64,000 bases of DNA from Acidobacteriota bacterium (GTDB lineage Bacteria > Acidobacteriota > Terriglobia > Terriglobales > Acidobacteriaceae): contig JAJYVF010000011.1 of the NCBI GenBank assembly GCA_021792135.1, forward strand, positions 62,001-126,000, given 5' to 3'. The notes below the pieces were generated by a model that saw only the letters and a list, made by a program, of their open reading frames with translations, was not told the DNA's origin and searched no databases. Positions 36,392 to 48,099 of this stretch are shown piece by piece. Within the stretch, counting starts at the first letter, position 1. Each line of letters opens with the position of its first letter. The translations under genes and the position numbers were made by a program.

Positions 36392-38166
<1,775 letters not shown>

Positions 38167-38269
38167 GAAATTCGACGGGGGGCGGCCTCGGGAATTCCGC
38201 TCCCCTTCCCTCCCCGGGTACGTCTTAACCACAAGAAGTTGTCGGAAAGGCTCTCTTCGGATCCCCCCC

Positions 38270-38752
38270 ATGATCGGAAGACGCTATCTTTCTCTTGTAC
38301 CGTTGCTGCTGGGCGGGTATATCTACGCCCAGGCGGGTGCTCATTGCCAGGTGGTCCCGAAGTCGCTGGCGGCCATGCGCGGCTGCTATCGCCCGCTGCT
38401 GGTCTTCAGTCCCAGCCCGCGCGACCCGCGGCTGAAGCGGCAAACGGCTCTTCTGGATGCCGCCGCGGACGACATGATGGACCGGTTCGTGTTGTTTACG
38501 CCCATCGCTCCGGATGAGCGCCGGGTGAGCACCCCCCTGGATGCGCCCTATACGGTGCTGGGTTCCCGGGAGCTGAGCGAACTGCGGAATCGGTTCAAAA
38601 TACCGCAAGGGGAATTTGCCGTGCTGCTTCTCGATGAGAATGGCGCGGTGAGGCTGCGCAGCGGCACTCCGGTTTCCGTGGGCCGGCTGAATGCGCTGAT
38701 CGATCGAACCCCGCGCCGGAAAGCGGAGATGCTGCGCCGGGATGCCAATTAG
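38270..38752 (+). CDS. DUF4174-domain exported protein
   Basis: A 160-residue protein with a short signal peptide (MIGRRYLSLVPLLLGGYIYA). A thioredoxin-fold-like DUF4174 core follows: RPLLVFSPSPRDPRLKRQ, a variable middle, then FAVLLLDENGAVRLRSGTPV (about residues 120-140), which has the usual G-x-V-x-L-R ending. No CxxC redox pair is present. The function is unknown. It lies 103 bp after ilvC and is probably separately expressed. Confidence 0.75.
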   Translation: MIGRRYLSLVPLLLGGYIYAQAGAHCQVVPKSLAAMRGCYRPLLVFSPSPRDPRLKRQTALLDAAADDMMDRFVLFTPIAPDERRVSTPLDAPYTVLGSRELSELRNRFKIPQGEFAVLLLDENGAVRLRSGTPVSVGRLNALIDRTPRRKAEMLRRDAN

Positions 38753-38837
38753 CGGTTCATTCAGGGAACGATTCACAGGCTCCTCATCGTAGTCGTTTAC
38801 CATCCATCCATAGGGGACCGTTCCCGGGGAGGGCATC

Positions 38838-40298
38838 ATGGACGCTTCGACAGCCGCCGACCTTGCCATTCCGATTTCAGAGTCCACTCCGGAATTCCTG
38901 CCAACGCCCCTGCCTGCGATCGTGGAGGCGCTGCGCAAAGTGGCGGCGCTGAACGGTCTGACCGAGGCCGAATATGAGTGGCTCGCCACCCGTGGTGAGG
39001 AAGTGCGGTATCCGGCGGGCGCTGCCCTGTTCCGTGACGGCGATCCGGCAACGAAAATGTCGATTCTGCTGAAGGGAGAAGTCCACGTGCGTCGGCAGCA
39101 GGGCGGAATGGCCCTGTTCGTTGCGCGCTCCGGGCAGCTGACCGGGGTGCTGCCTTTCTCGCGCATGAAGACTCACGGAGGATCCGGGGTAGCGGCCTCG
39201 GACCTGTGGGGGTTGCAGTATGACCGCGCGATTTTCCCGGAGATGCTGCAGGCGATCCCCTCCATGGGCCAGCGCTGTGTCTCGGTGTTGCTGGACCGCG
39301 TGCGCGAGATGACGCGGCTCGAACAGCAGGCGGAAAAGCTGAATGCGCTGGGCAAGCTGGCGGGCAATCTGGCCCACGAGCTGAATAATCCTGCTTCCGC
39401 GGCGCAGCGCGCGGCCTCAGGGCTGATCGAGGAACTGCGTACGTATGGGCACCAGAAGTATCTGCTGGGCGGTTTGTGCCTGGACAGGGGCCATCTGAAC
39501 AGGATCCGGCAATGGCGGGTGCGGATGGAGGAGCAGGCGCAGCAGCAGCCCGCCAATGCGGTGACCCAGGCTGAGCGCGAGGACCGGCTGCAGCGCTGGC
39601 TGCGCGATCACAGCGTGGAGCAGCCGTGGCAGATCGTTCCGGATCTGGCGGAACTGGGGATTGGCCCGGAGAATCTGGATGAGCTTGCGGAATTGCTGGG
39701 GGGCGAACATCTGGAGATCGTGCTGTCCCAGTTCGCCTCCTCGGCCCGGACGGAGCGCATGGCCCAGGCCATGCTCGATTCGACGACACGCATCTTCCAT
39801 CTGATAGGGGCGATTAAGGATTATTCCTGGATGGATCAGGCGCCGATTCAGGAGATCGATATCCCGCAGTCGCTTGAAACGACCCTGGCCATGCTGCAGT
39901 CGCGGCTCGAAAACGTCAGGCTCGAGCGGCGCTATGAGCCGGACCTACCCCGCATTTCCGCTTACGGCAGCGAGCTGAATCAGGTATGGATGGCGCTGCT
40001 CGAAAACGCGCTGGATGCCCTTGGAGACAAGGGATGCATCCTGCTGAGCGTGCGGCTCGCGGGCGAATACGTGGCGACAGAGATCTGGGATGACGGGCCG
40101 GGGATTCCGCCTGAAGTGCAGGCGCGGATCTTCGAGCCTTTCTTCACCACCAGGGCGCCCGGCAGCGCGCTGGGGCTGGGCCTGGACACGGCGCAGCGGA
40201 TCGTGCGGCAGCATCGCGGATATATCCACGTGCAGTCGGAGCCTGGGTCCACCTGCTTCGAGGTGAGGCTTCCGGTCGAGCCGCTGCAGGCGTACTAA
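38838..40298 (+). CDS. Cyclic-nucleotide-binding-domain histidine kinase
   Basis: A 486-residue soluble kinase. The N-terminal cNMP-binding fold spans about residues 45-160 (ATRGEEVRYPAGAALFRDGD, MSILLKGEVHVRR). The phospho-acceptor histidine is in LGKLAGNLAHELNNPASAAQ (about residue 180). A long helical linker of about 130 residues (MEEQAQQQPANAV, WQIVPDLAELGIG) separates it from the HATPase motifs LLENALDALGD, WDDGPGIPPEVQARIFEPFF and LGLGLDTAQRIV. There are no membrane segments and no response regulator nearby, so it is an orphan kinase. The ligand (cAMP, cGMP or other) is not predictable. It converges on rho. Confidence 0.88.
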   Translation: MDASTAADLAIPISESTPEFLPTPLPAIVEALRKVAALNGLTEAEYEWLATRGEEVRYPAGAALFRDGDPATKMSILLKGEVHVRRQQGGMALFVARSGQLTGVLPFSRMKTHGGSGVAASDLWGLQYDRAIFPEMLQAIPSMGQRCVSVLLDRVREMTRLEQQAEKLNALGKLAGNLAHELNNPASAAQRAASGLIEELRTYGHQKYLLGGLCLDRGHLNRIRQWRVRMEEQAQQQPANAVTQAEREDRLQRWLRDHSVEQPWQIVPDLAELGIGPENLDELAELLGGEHLEIVLSQFASSARTERMAQAMLDSTTRIFHLIGAIKDYSWMDQAPIQEIDIPQSLETTLAMLQSRLENVRLERRYEPDLPRISAYGSELNQVWMALLENALDALGDKGCILLSVRLAGEYVATEIWDDGPGIPPEVQARIFEPFFTTRAPGSALGLGLDTAQRIVRQHRGYIHVQSEPGSTCFEVRLPVEPLQAY

Positions 40299-40357
40299 GC
40301 GCCAACGGCACCGCTGAGGGCGGGGTTCGCGGGTCCCCAGGCTCGCCAAAGAGCAAA

Positions 40358-40395
40358 CGGGACGGTGCTGTCACCGTCCCGTCCAACTGTTTTTC
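40358..40395. terminator. Bidirectional terminator between the orphan kinase and rho
   Basis: A perfect 10-bp stem, CGGGACGGTG (40358-40367) with CACCGTCCCG (40372-40381) and a 4-base loop. On the plus strand TTTTT follows at 40391-40395, and on the minus strand a T-rich stretch (TTTGCTCTTT). It lies between two convergent genes. Confidence 0.75.
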
Positions 40396-40406
40396 TGCCG
40401 CGCGTT

Positions 40407-41657
<1,251 letters not shown>

Positions 41658-41805
41658 GGATCACCTGCAGAGAGGAATGAGTTTTGAGGAGGGGAGAATT
41701 GCTCAGGAAGGATTCTTTGCTGTGCGGGGTTCTTGCTCTTCTTATGTTAACCGGGAAAAGGAACGCCTGACAAAAAGATGCTCCGAGACCGCGCCCGCGT
41801 TGCAG

Positions 41806-42033
41806 CTAGGCTGCGCGGCGCTGGGGCTGCTGGATCGCGACTGTCTCCTGGCGGGAGGCCGGCGGTGCCGCTACCGGGCTCGATTCCCGGAAGCGGACCA
41901 GCACGTCGTTCATCGTGTCCTGTAGCCTGGTGTTGGGCTTGTGCAGTTTACGGGTCGCTTTGGAGGCAAGCTGGCAAAGCTGGTAACGGTTGTTCACATG
42001 AGTGAGGGCGCCAAAGATCAGTTCAGACCGCAT
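41806..42033 (-). CDS. rpoZ: DNA-directed RNA polymerase omega subunit
   Basis: A 75-residue protein resembling bacterial omega: ALTHVNNRYQLCQLASKATR (residues 9-28) aligns with the conserved N-terminal R-x-E/Q-L-x-x-L-A-A/S-K-A-R-x motif. KLHKPNTRLQDTMNDVL then occupies the position of the second conserved helix. The Pro/Ala/Gln-rich C-terminus is variable. Omega helps assemble beta-prime and can mediate ppGpp effects. AAGGAG lies nine bases before the ATG. Its neighbour downstream is rho (149 bp away), so two core transcription factors are adjacent. Confidence 0.75.
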   Translation of the reverse strand: MRSELIFGALTHVNNRYQLCQLASKATRKLHKPNTRLQDTMNDVLVRFRESSPVAAPPASRQETVAIQQPQRRAA

Positions 42034-42633
42034 GGGATGTATCTCCTTGCTTTCAACTAGTTCTCCGGTCGTGTTGCGTTCACAGCACTGCCGAGATCCA
42101 TCGGTCCAGGGCAGGTTTGAAAAGGAACTCGAAAGCTACGTTTTTTAGACGCACAAACTCCGGCTTTCGGTCACCTAATATTTGCAGCTTCTGCGAAGCC
42201 TTTCCACGGTTCGGAGTCGCCGGTACGCTTCCCGGCGGCCACGCCTGCCCCTGCGGACGAGAACGGTACGACCCTGTGGGCAGATCGTGTCCTGCGTGTC
42301 CGGAAAGCTGAATCAGAGCGGCAATGCGCCGTGGGAGCGAATCGACAGTTCGAAAATAATCCGCGAAGGTTCCGAGGTCAACCTTTTTTTTCATAGAGCG
42401 CGCCGAGCATCATTACAAAAATTGGAATTCCACCGGTAACTGACGGGCGGAACGAATACTTACCGATGGAGGCGCGCGCGAGCCGCAGGATTGATAACGG
42501 TTCCAGAAGTACCGAAATTGGTAGAAATCATCTCCGACAGGATGCATACGAAAGTGCATCTATTTGATTTTGCACGAGTTGATCCAGTCATCGCGAGATG
42601 GACGGAGGGGAGCAACTGCCCCGATTCAGGCCC
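42034..42633. other. A/T-richer spacer upstream of rpoZ
   Basis: 600 bp without a supported gene. A minus-strand frame of 104 codons (42080-42394) starts in a run of A bases with no ribosome-binding site and has no recognisable fold. A 6-bp inverted repeat GATGCA/TGCATC occurs at 42541-42560. The rpoZ promoter must lie near 42060-42200, but I cannot place it securely. Confidence 0.4.
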
Positions 42634-43875
42634 TTACTCGTAGCGAAGCGCCTCGATGGGGTCCAGATTGGCGGCGCGGACGGCGGGAATCATGCCGCTG
42701 ACGATCCCTACGATCCCGAGAATGACAACGGACAGCACGAGGCTGGCAGGGGAGATCAGGAGACGAATATCGGCGGCTTGGGCATTGGAAGCGAGGGCGC
42801 TGTAAAAGGTGATGCGTCCTACCCCGAGCGAGACGGCATAGGCGAGCGCGATCCCGAGCACTCCGCCGGCCGCCGAGATGACCAGGGATTCCGAGAGAAA
42901 CTGCAGCAGGATGTAGCGTTTGCGCGCCCCGAGGGCTTTTTCGATGCCGATCTCCCGGGTCCGCTGCTGCACGGCGACCAGCATGATGTTCATCAGTCCG
43001 ATGCCAGCGATGCCCAGCGTCAGAGCTCCGATGAAGAGCAGCAGGGCCTCAAGGGCGATGGTGATGATCTGGAATTGGTGGAGCTGGTTCATCAGATTGG
43101 CGACATAGATGGCGTTGTGGTCCGAGGGGCGAAAGTTGTGCATGGTGCCCAGAGTGTTGCGGATCGACTGTTCCACGGCTGCGTTGTCGCCGTGGTAGGT
43201 GAGCCAGATGCCGCCCAGATAGCGCAGGTCGGAGAAGTCGCTGAAGGTATTGAAAGGGGTGTAAACTTGGCGGTTGACGTTGTCGTCGTTTCCCTCCTGC
43301 ATCTTCGCCTGGAGGACACCGATGACCGTGAAGCCGATGCCGTTGATGCGGATGCGCGCGCCGATGGGATACCGGCCGCCGAAGAGCTTCGTTTTTGCCT
43401 CGGAGCCCAGAACCGCGACGTGAGCGCGGTCCTCATCGTCCTGATCGGTGAAGAAGCGTCCGTAGGCGATATCCAGTCTGAGGATGTGGGAGATCTCGGC
43501 GCGATAACCGTTCACCGTCCAGGTGTACATGTGCTGGTCGCTGGCGACGGGCTCCTGCTTGAACATGCCCGGCGAGATGTGGGTCACGCCGGGAACCGTG
43601 GCCCAGAGGCGGTCCAGATCCTCCTGGGTGAGACGTACCTGGACTCCGGCTTTCGTACCGCCCACCTGCTCCGAGGTGCGCCCCGGGAAAACACCGATGA
43701 GGTAGGTGCCCCATTCGGCGAAGATGGCCTGGATGGCCCGCCCGAAACCGGCGCCGTAGGCCAGCAGCAGTACGACGGTCGCGATCCCCCAGGCCATGCC
43801 GATGACGGTGATCAGGGTTCGACGGCGGTTGAAGAGCATCGCCTCCAGCGCCTGGCCCCAGATGTCGCGCAGCAT
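42634..43875 (-). CDS. MacB/FtsX-type ABC transporter permease
   Basis: A 413-residue permease with one N-terminal helix (TLITVIGMAWGIATVVLLLA), a large periplasmic MacB_PCD domain (about residues 45-270) and three C-terminal helices of the FtsX domain (LLLFIGALTLGIAGIGLMNI, EIGIEKALGARKRYILLQFL). The ending AANLDPIEALRYE is diagnostic of MacB-like permeases. These proteins use ATP on the cytoplasmic side to drive periplasmic motion and export. AGGAGG precedes the ATG, nine bases after the stop of a sister permease. No ATPase gene is adjacent. Confidence 0.92.
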   Translation of the reverse strand: MLRDIWGQALEAMLFNRRRTLITVIGMAWGIATVVLLLAYGAGFGRAIQAIFAEWGTYLIGVFPGRTSEQVGGTKAGVQVRLTQEDLDRLWATVPGVTHISPGMFKQEPVASDQHMYTWTVNGYRAEISHILRLDIAYGRFFTDQDDEDRAHVAVLGSEAKTKLFGGRYPIGARIRINGIGFTVIGVLQAKMQEGNDDNVNRQVYTPFNTFSDFSDLRYLGGIWLTYHGDNAAVEQSIRNTLGTMHNFRPSDHNAIYVANLMNQLHQFQIITIALEALLLFIGALTLGIAGIGLMNIMLVAVQQRTREIGIEKALGARKRYILLQFLSESLVISAAGGVLGIALAYAVSLGVGRITFYSALASNAQAADIRLLISPASLVLSVVILGIVGIVSGMIPAVRAANLDPIEALRYE

Positions 43876-43884
43876 GATTGCCTC

Positions 43885-45150
43885 CTATTCGCGCCGCAGG
43901 GCTTCGACCGGCTCCAGGGCGGCGGCCTGGTTGGCCGGATAGAGGCCAGCCACGATTCCGCAGATGCTGAGCGATCCGAGAGCCAGCGCTGCCGTCCAGG
44001 GCTGCAGACGAGGCGGATCGAAGCCCTGCAGACCGTTGCCGACAGCGCGCTGCAGGACCCACATAAAGAGAGCGGAGCCGCCGATGCCGATCAGGCCGCT
44101 GACGGCGGTCAGCGTCAGGCCTTCGAGGAAGAACTGAAAGAGGATGCTGCGGCTGGTAGCGCCGAGGGCCTTGCGCAGGCCGATTTCCCTGGTGCGCTCA
44201 GTGACGGAGACCAGCATGATGTTGACGATGCCGACCGCGCCCAGGGCCAGCGTCACCAGACCCACGCCGCCGAGAAAGACATCCATGGCGTCGAAGATCT
44301 TGCCGACCATCTGCTGGGCGTTGATGGTGTCCCACTCGTTGAAGACGTCGGGGGCGTTGGGCTCGAATCCGTGGCGGCGGGCGATGATTGCGTGGACCTC
44401 GTGCTTGGCAATGACGTTATCGCCGCGGATCCGGGGCTGGTACTGGATCGAGTCCACGGCATCGCGCGGCACGTCATAGCCTTTGAGCGGAAACATCTCC
44501 AGCATCACGGTGAGAGGGATGTAGACCTGCTGGTTCTGTTCGTCGTTGTTGCCGAAGCCGACTTTGCCGGCGATGCCGACCACTTCAAAGCGGGTGCCGT
44601 TGAGCAGAAGGTATCCGCCGACAGCGGGTCGGCCAGGGAAGAGCAGGGTCGCGCTCTTCTGTCCCAGAACCGCGACGCGGTTGTGGTCGCGCATGTCGCT
44701 GTCGCTGAGAAAACGGCCTTCGGCGATGGGCAGGAAGCGGATGCCCTGGTAATTCGGCTGGACGCCCATGACCTGGCCGCCGGCGGTCTCGTACATGCTT
44801 TGCTGCTTGATATCGCCGCGCTGGATGAGGTCCGTGACATCGCGAACGTCGGCGGCCTGGGCGCGGATCGCCTCCGCGTCGGAAACGGTGAGGTAATAGG
44901 GGCTCATTCCGGTGTGCTGGCCCGGCACCGCGGGGATATTGCCGCCCCACATCATGATGAGGTCGTTGCCGAGGGAGGCGAACTCGCGCTTCTGGCCGGA
45001 GCGGAAGCCTTCGCCCACACCCACCAGCAGCAGCAGCGAGCCCACGCCCCAGGCGATCCCGAACATGGTCAGGAACGAGCGCAGCTTGTTGGCCCGGATC
45101 GCCAGGAAGACCTGCCCGAGAGTGTCGCCGAGGCTTTGCATGTGCCTCAT
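43885..45150 (-). CDS. MacB/FtsX-type ABC transporter permease (second copy)
   Basis: A 421-residue paralogue of the downstream permease with the same plan: N-terminal helix (SFLTMFGIAWGVGSLLLLVG), periplasmic MacB_PCD domain, three C-terminal helices (GGVGLVTLALGAVGIVNIML, EIGLRKALGATSRSILFQFF) and the closing AALEPVEALRRE. Two paralogous permeases side by side probably form a heterodimer. An alternative ATG lies at 45141. The ATP-binding partner and any membrane-fusion protein must be elsewhere. Confidence 0.92.
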   Translation of the reverse strand: MRHMQSLGDTLGQVFLAIRANKLRSFLTMFGIAWGVGSLLLLVGVGEGFRSGQKREFASLGNDLIMMWGGNIPAVPGQHTGMSPYYLTVSDAEAIRAQAADVRDVTDLIQRGDIKQQSMYETAGGQVMGVQPNYQGIRFLPIAEGRFLSDSDMRDHNRVAVLGQKSATLLFPGRPAVGGYLLLNGTRFEVVGIAGKVGFGNNDEQNQQVYIPLTVMLEMFPLKGYDVPRDAVDSIQYQPRIRGDNVIAKHEVHAIIARRHGFEPNAPDVFNEWDTINAQQMVGKIFDAMDVFLGGVGLVTLALGAVGIVNIMLVSVTERTREIGLRKALGATSRSILFQFFLEGLTLTAVSGLIGIGGSALFMWVLQRAVGNGLQGFDPPRLQPWTAALALGSLSICGIVAGLYPANQAAALEPVEALRRE

Positions 45151-45269
45151 ATCGGATACGCGGCCCGCGGGACCGGGGTTCCGTCAGCGCGGCAGCAACG
45201 CGGCATGCGACGACCCCTGGCCGGGTGCGCCGCACCCATGACGGAGATTTTCCGAGTGAAGCGGCCGCC

Positions 45270-45455
45270 CTACTTTGTGCTGGTAAGCGCCTGCAGTACG
45301 GATTCCGTGCTGGGCTGCGACTGGCGCAGATATTCGCTGACGCGGGCGCGTTCGTCGGGGGCCAGAGTGGGCACCAGCGCGAGAATGCGGCGCATGGTGG
45401 TCGCCACGTCGTCGACCAGGTTCATCATGCGAATGGCTTCACCGGAAAGGGGCAT
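45270..45455 (-). CDS. Small conserved-looking protein of unknown function (61 residues)
   Basis: A 61-residue soluble, mainly helical protein (MMNLVDDVATTMRRILALVP; DERARVSEYLRQSQPSTESV). GAGG lies four bases before the ATG at 45455. It falls between the gamma-carbonic anhydrase gene (82 bp upstream) and the permease pair (119 bp downstream), all on one strand. No family is recognised. The good ribosome-binding site and operon-like position make it likely to be a real gene. Confidence 0.55.
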   Translation of the reverse strand: MPLSGEAIRMMNLVDDVATTMRRILALVPTLAPDERARVSEYLRQSQPSTESVLQALTSTK

Positions 45456-45536
45456 AGGACCTCACTTGACCTCTCTGCTCATTTTCGGCCATGCCGGCGA
45501 ATTCGGCAAAGCGGCGCCGGAAGCGAGGGGCTGCGG

Positions 45537-46061
45537 CTATTTCCAGTTCTTCTGTTCTTTGAGGTAGATCTTCACGTAGTCCAGGTAATTGCGGGCGTAT
45601 TTGAGGATCATCTCGCGGTCGTCGGAAGTCAGGTCGCGCAGGACTTTTCCGGGGACGCCGGCCACCAGGGAGCACCTCGGGATCACCGTATCCTCGGGAA
45701 TCACGGCTCCGGCGGCAACGATCGAGCCCTCGCCGATGCGGACATTGTTCAACAGCGCCGCTCCCATGCCGATGAGGCAGGCGTCCTCGATCACGCAGCC
45801 GTGGACGGTGGCGTTGTGGCCGATGGTGACCCAGTCGCCGACGACCACCGGATACAGATAGCGCATGCCGTGCAGCACGGCGCAGTCCTGGACGTTGGAG
45901 TGGGAGCCGATGCGGATCGAGTGAACGTCGCCGCGCACGACGGCGTTCATCCAGACGCTGGAGTGCTCGCCGAGCACCACATCGCCGATCACCTGCGCGG
46001 AAAGATCGATGTAGCAGGTGGACGGAATCACCGGAGTATGGCCCTGATAAGAGCGAATCAT
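45537..46061 (-). CDS. Gamma-carbonic anhydrase-like protein (PaaY/YrdA type)
   Basis: A 174-residue left-handed beta-helix protein of hexapeptide repeats (YIDLSAQVIGDVVLGEHSSV, SLVAGVPGKVLRDL). The three zinc-binding histidine positions are present: one in NVQDCAVLHG (about residues 57-66) and two in TIGHNATVHG (about 79-88). Family members include active Cam-type carbonic anhydrases and proteins such as PaaY and YrdA of uncertain activity; the acidic loop of archaeal Cam is missing, so catalysis is uncertain. A C-terminal helix (REMILKYARNYLDYVKIYLK) closes the trimer fold. It heads the minus-strand run into the 61-residue gene and the permeases. Confidence 0.88.
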   Translation of the reverse strand: MIRSYQGHTPVIPSTCYIDLSAQVIGDVVLGEHSSVWMNAVVRGDVHSIRIGSHSNVQDCAVLHGMRYLYPVVVGDWVTIGHNATVHGCVIEDACLIGMGAALLNNVRIGEGSIVAAGAVIPEDTVIPRCSLVAGVPGKVLRDLTSDDREMILKYARNYLDYVKIYLKEQKNWK

Positions 46062-46178
46062 GGCATTAGTCTGCGGCGATACGGGTTGGCGCGCAAGGGC
46101 GAGGCGCGGCCGTGGCGGGATCTCTTTTGGTGAGGCAAAGGAGCGCTGCTTTTCGCCCTCGGCTGATCCTCACCGGTT

Positions 46179-47288
46179 TTACAGCTCCCGCAGCCCGGCG
46201 GCCTGATAGATCTGCGAGATCAGCGAAATGTCGCGCAGGCCTTCTTCCCCGTCGGTTTTCGGCTCGCGGTTATTCCAGATGCAGTCCGCGAAGGAGTCGG
46301 CTTCGGCGGTGAACTGGAGCGGGTCGTGCTGCTCGTCCGGCTCGTCGATGATCTGGCCGTCCCGCGTGCGCGCCCGGAGATGGAGCCCCTCGTAGATGAA
46401 GGCGGGATCCATCTCGATGACTCCCTGTGAGCCGTGAACGCGGAAGTAGCCCTGCATATCTCCGCCGTAGGTGGTGTTGCAGCTCGCCAGGATGCCGGAA
46501 GGAAACTGCATGGTCCAGCCATCGTTCTCTTCCACCTCGTTGAAGCGGCCATCGCGGTCGATCACCGAGGAATTCGCCTTGATGTCTGCCGGCTCTTCGC
46601 CGGTGAGGTAGCGGCAGGCGTTCAGGGCATAAATGCCCACGTCCATCAGCGGGCCTCCTCCGGCCATCTTCCTGTTCAGCCGCCATTCGCCTGGCTTGAT
46701 ATTGAAGCCGAAGGCGCTCTCGATGGCCTGCACCTGCCCGATGGCGCCGGAGCGAATGAGCTGGATGGCCTTCAGGTGAAGCGGCTGGTACTGGCAGCGG
46801 TAGGCGATCATCAGCTTCACGCCTGCCCTGCGGCAGGCGTTGATCATGGCGCGGCAGTCGGAGATGCTGGTGGCCATGGGCTTTTCGCAGAGGACGTGCT
46901 TGCCGGCCCTCGCCGCGCGAATGGTGTATTCCGCGTGCATCGAGTTCGGCAGCGCAATGTAAACGGCGTCGATATCCTTGTTGCTGCGGATCTCGTCGTA
47001 ACTGTCGTAGTCGTAAATGGAGGGCGACGGCACGTTGTACATGGCGGCCTGTTTCTCCGCCTTATCGCGATGACCGCTGACCAGGGCGGTGATGCGTCCG
47101 GTCTTCGAGAGCGGCAGGCCGGGCATGAAGTGGCCCATCGAGATACGGCCAAGGCCGACGATGCACCAGCCGAGTTTGCGGCCGGAGGACTGGGCGGCAT
47201 CCCCGGTTTGCGCTTCGATTTCCGGCAGCGCGCCGGAAAGGGCGGCCATCGTGCCCAGGCGCGAAAATTCGCGGCGAGTCAGCTTCAT
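46179..47288 (-). CDS. Gfo/Idh/MocA-family oxidoreductase with Tat signal
   Basis: A 369-residue NAD(P)-dependent oxidoreductase. The N-terminus MKLTRREFSRLGTMAALSGA is a twin-arginine (RREFSR) export signal, so the folded enzyme and its cofactor would be moved to the periplasm as in glucose-fructose oxidoreductase. The Rossmann motif is GWCIVGLGRISMGHFMPGLP (about residues 40-60). The hallmark EKP is in GKHVLCEKPMATS (about 133). The C-terminal beta-sheet domain includes GGGPLMDVGIYALNACRYLT. The substrate is probably a sugar or polyol but cannot be named. Confidence 0.9.
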   Translation of the reverse strand: MKLTRREFSRLGTMAALSGALPEIEAQTGDAAQSSGRKLGWCIVGLGRISMGHFMPGLPLSKTGRITALVSGHRDKAEKQAAMYNVPSPSIYDYDSYDEIRSNKDIDAVYIALPNSMHAEYTIRAARAGKHVLCEKPMATSISDCRAMINACRRAGVKLMIAYRCQYQPLHLKAIQLIRSGAIGQVQAIESAFGFNIKPGEWRLNRKMAGGGPLMDVGIYALNACRYLTGEEPADIKANSSVIDRDGRFNEVEENDGWTMQFPSGILASCNTTYGGDMQGYFRVHGSQGVIEMDPAFIYEGLHLRARTRDGQIIDEPDEQHDPLQFTAEADSFADCIWNNREPKTDGEEGLRDISLISQIYQAAGLREL

Positions 47289-47325
47289 GCTACGTTGCTC
47301 CTCGCGCTCATTGTAGGGCTTTTGC

Positions 47326-47961
47326 TTACCAGGAAACGAAGGGCGACTGCCTCACCCATGCATCGCTGGTGAGCTGCGCCAGCATGAAGGCGGCAACATC
47401 CGCGCGCGCGATCCGCGTGCCGCCGCCCGGCAGTGCTTCTCCGTCGACGCGATACCTTCCGCGGCCGGGCTGATCCAGCAGGCGCGGAGGCTGTATGACG
47501 GTCCAGTCCGTATCGCTGGCGCGGATCAGCTCCTGCATCCGCCGCTGCGATCGGAAGGGTCTTCTCAGGACGGTGGCTGCCACCGCGCGCAGCAGGAACT
47601 GCATCGCGGGAGAGAGCCTCTTTCCGGCATCGGGCCAGACACCGGACGCGCCGAGCACGATGAGTCTGCGGACGCCGTTCTGCTGCATGGCCGAAAGGAT
47701 GAGGGCCATGGACCGGGGAAGCAGGCTGTCGTTAGCCAGCGAGCGCGCCCCTAATGCCGAGAGCACGGCCTGCTGGCCGGCGATGGCGGTGGCGACGGCA
47801 TGGCTGTTCCGCGCATCGCCCACCACCACCCGCAGCCGGTCGCGCCCCGTGACCCTGTCAGGATTCCTCACGAAGGCGGTCACTTCATGACCCAGCGCGC
47901 TGGCCTGCTTCACCAGCTCCTGTCCTGTTCCGCCCGAAGCTCCGAAGACGACGATCTTCAT
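47326..47961 (-). CDS. NAD(P)-binding protein of the atypical SDR/NmrA group
   Basis: A 211-residue single-domain Rossmann protein. The N-terminal dinucleotide loop is MKIVVFGASGGTGQELVKQA (residues 1-20), and VVGDARNSHAVATAIAGQQA and RRLIVLGASGVWPDAG follow the family order. The C-terminal half includes DTDWTVIQPPRLLDQPGRGR, usual for NAD(P)H-binding proteins related to YwnB and biliverdin reductase B. No YxxxK dehydrogenase pair is obvious. The reaction is unknown. It lies upstream of the Gfo/Idh gene on the same strand, separated by 37 bp. Confidence 0.85.
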   Translation of the reverse strand: MKIVVFGASGGTGQELVKQASALGHEVTAFVRNPDRVTGRDRLRVVVGDARNSHAVATAIAGQQAVLSALGARSLANDSLLPRSMALILSAMQQNGVRRLIVLGASGVWPDAGKRLSPAMQFLLRAVAATVLRRPFRSQRRMQELIRASDTDWTVIQPPRLLDQPGRGRYRVDGEALPGGGTRIARADVAAFMLAQLTSDAWVRQSPFVSW

Positions 47962-48099
47962 CCGCGCTGCCCTCCTGTGCGCCTGTTGGACTGGCTGGGA
48001 TCGTTTACCGGTTCAAATTTTCTGAAGGACGACGCTCGGGTGCGTGAAAGGTGGAAGCCCTTTGATGCGGCTCCTGCGTAATGTCGACACGGGAGGTCG

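Noticed and set aside
42080-42394. A 104-codon minus-strand frame upstream of rpoZ
   Set aside because: It has no ribosome-binding site, starts in a run of A bases and shows no recognisable fold; kept only as a note on the spacer.
42598-45567. A 989-codon open frame on the plus strand
   Set aside because: It lies antisense to the two permease genes and is of low-complexity Asp/Ala/Gly/Val composition, so it is a shadow frame.
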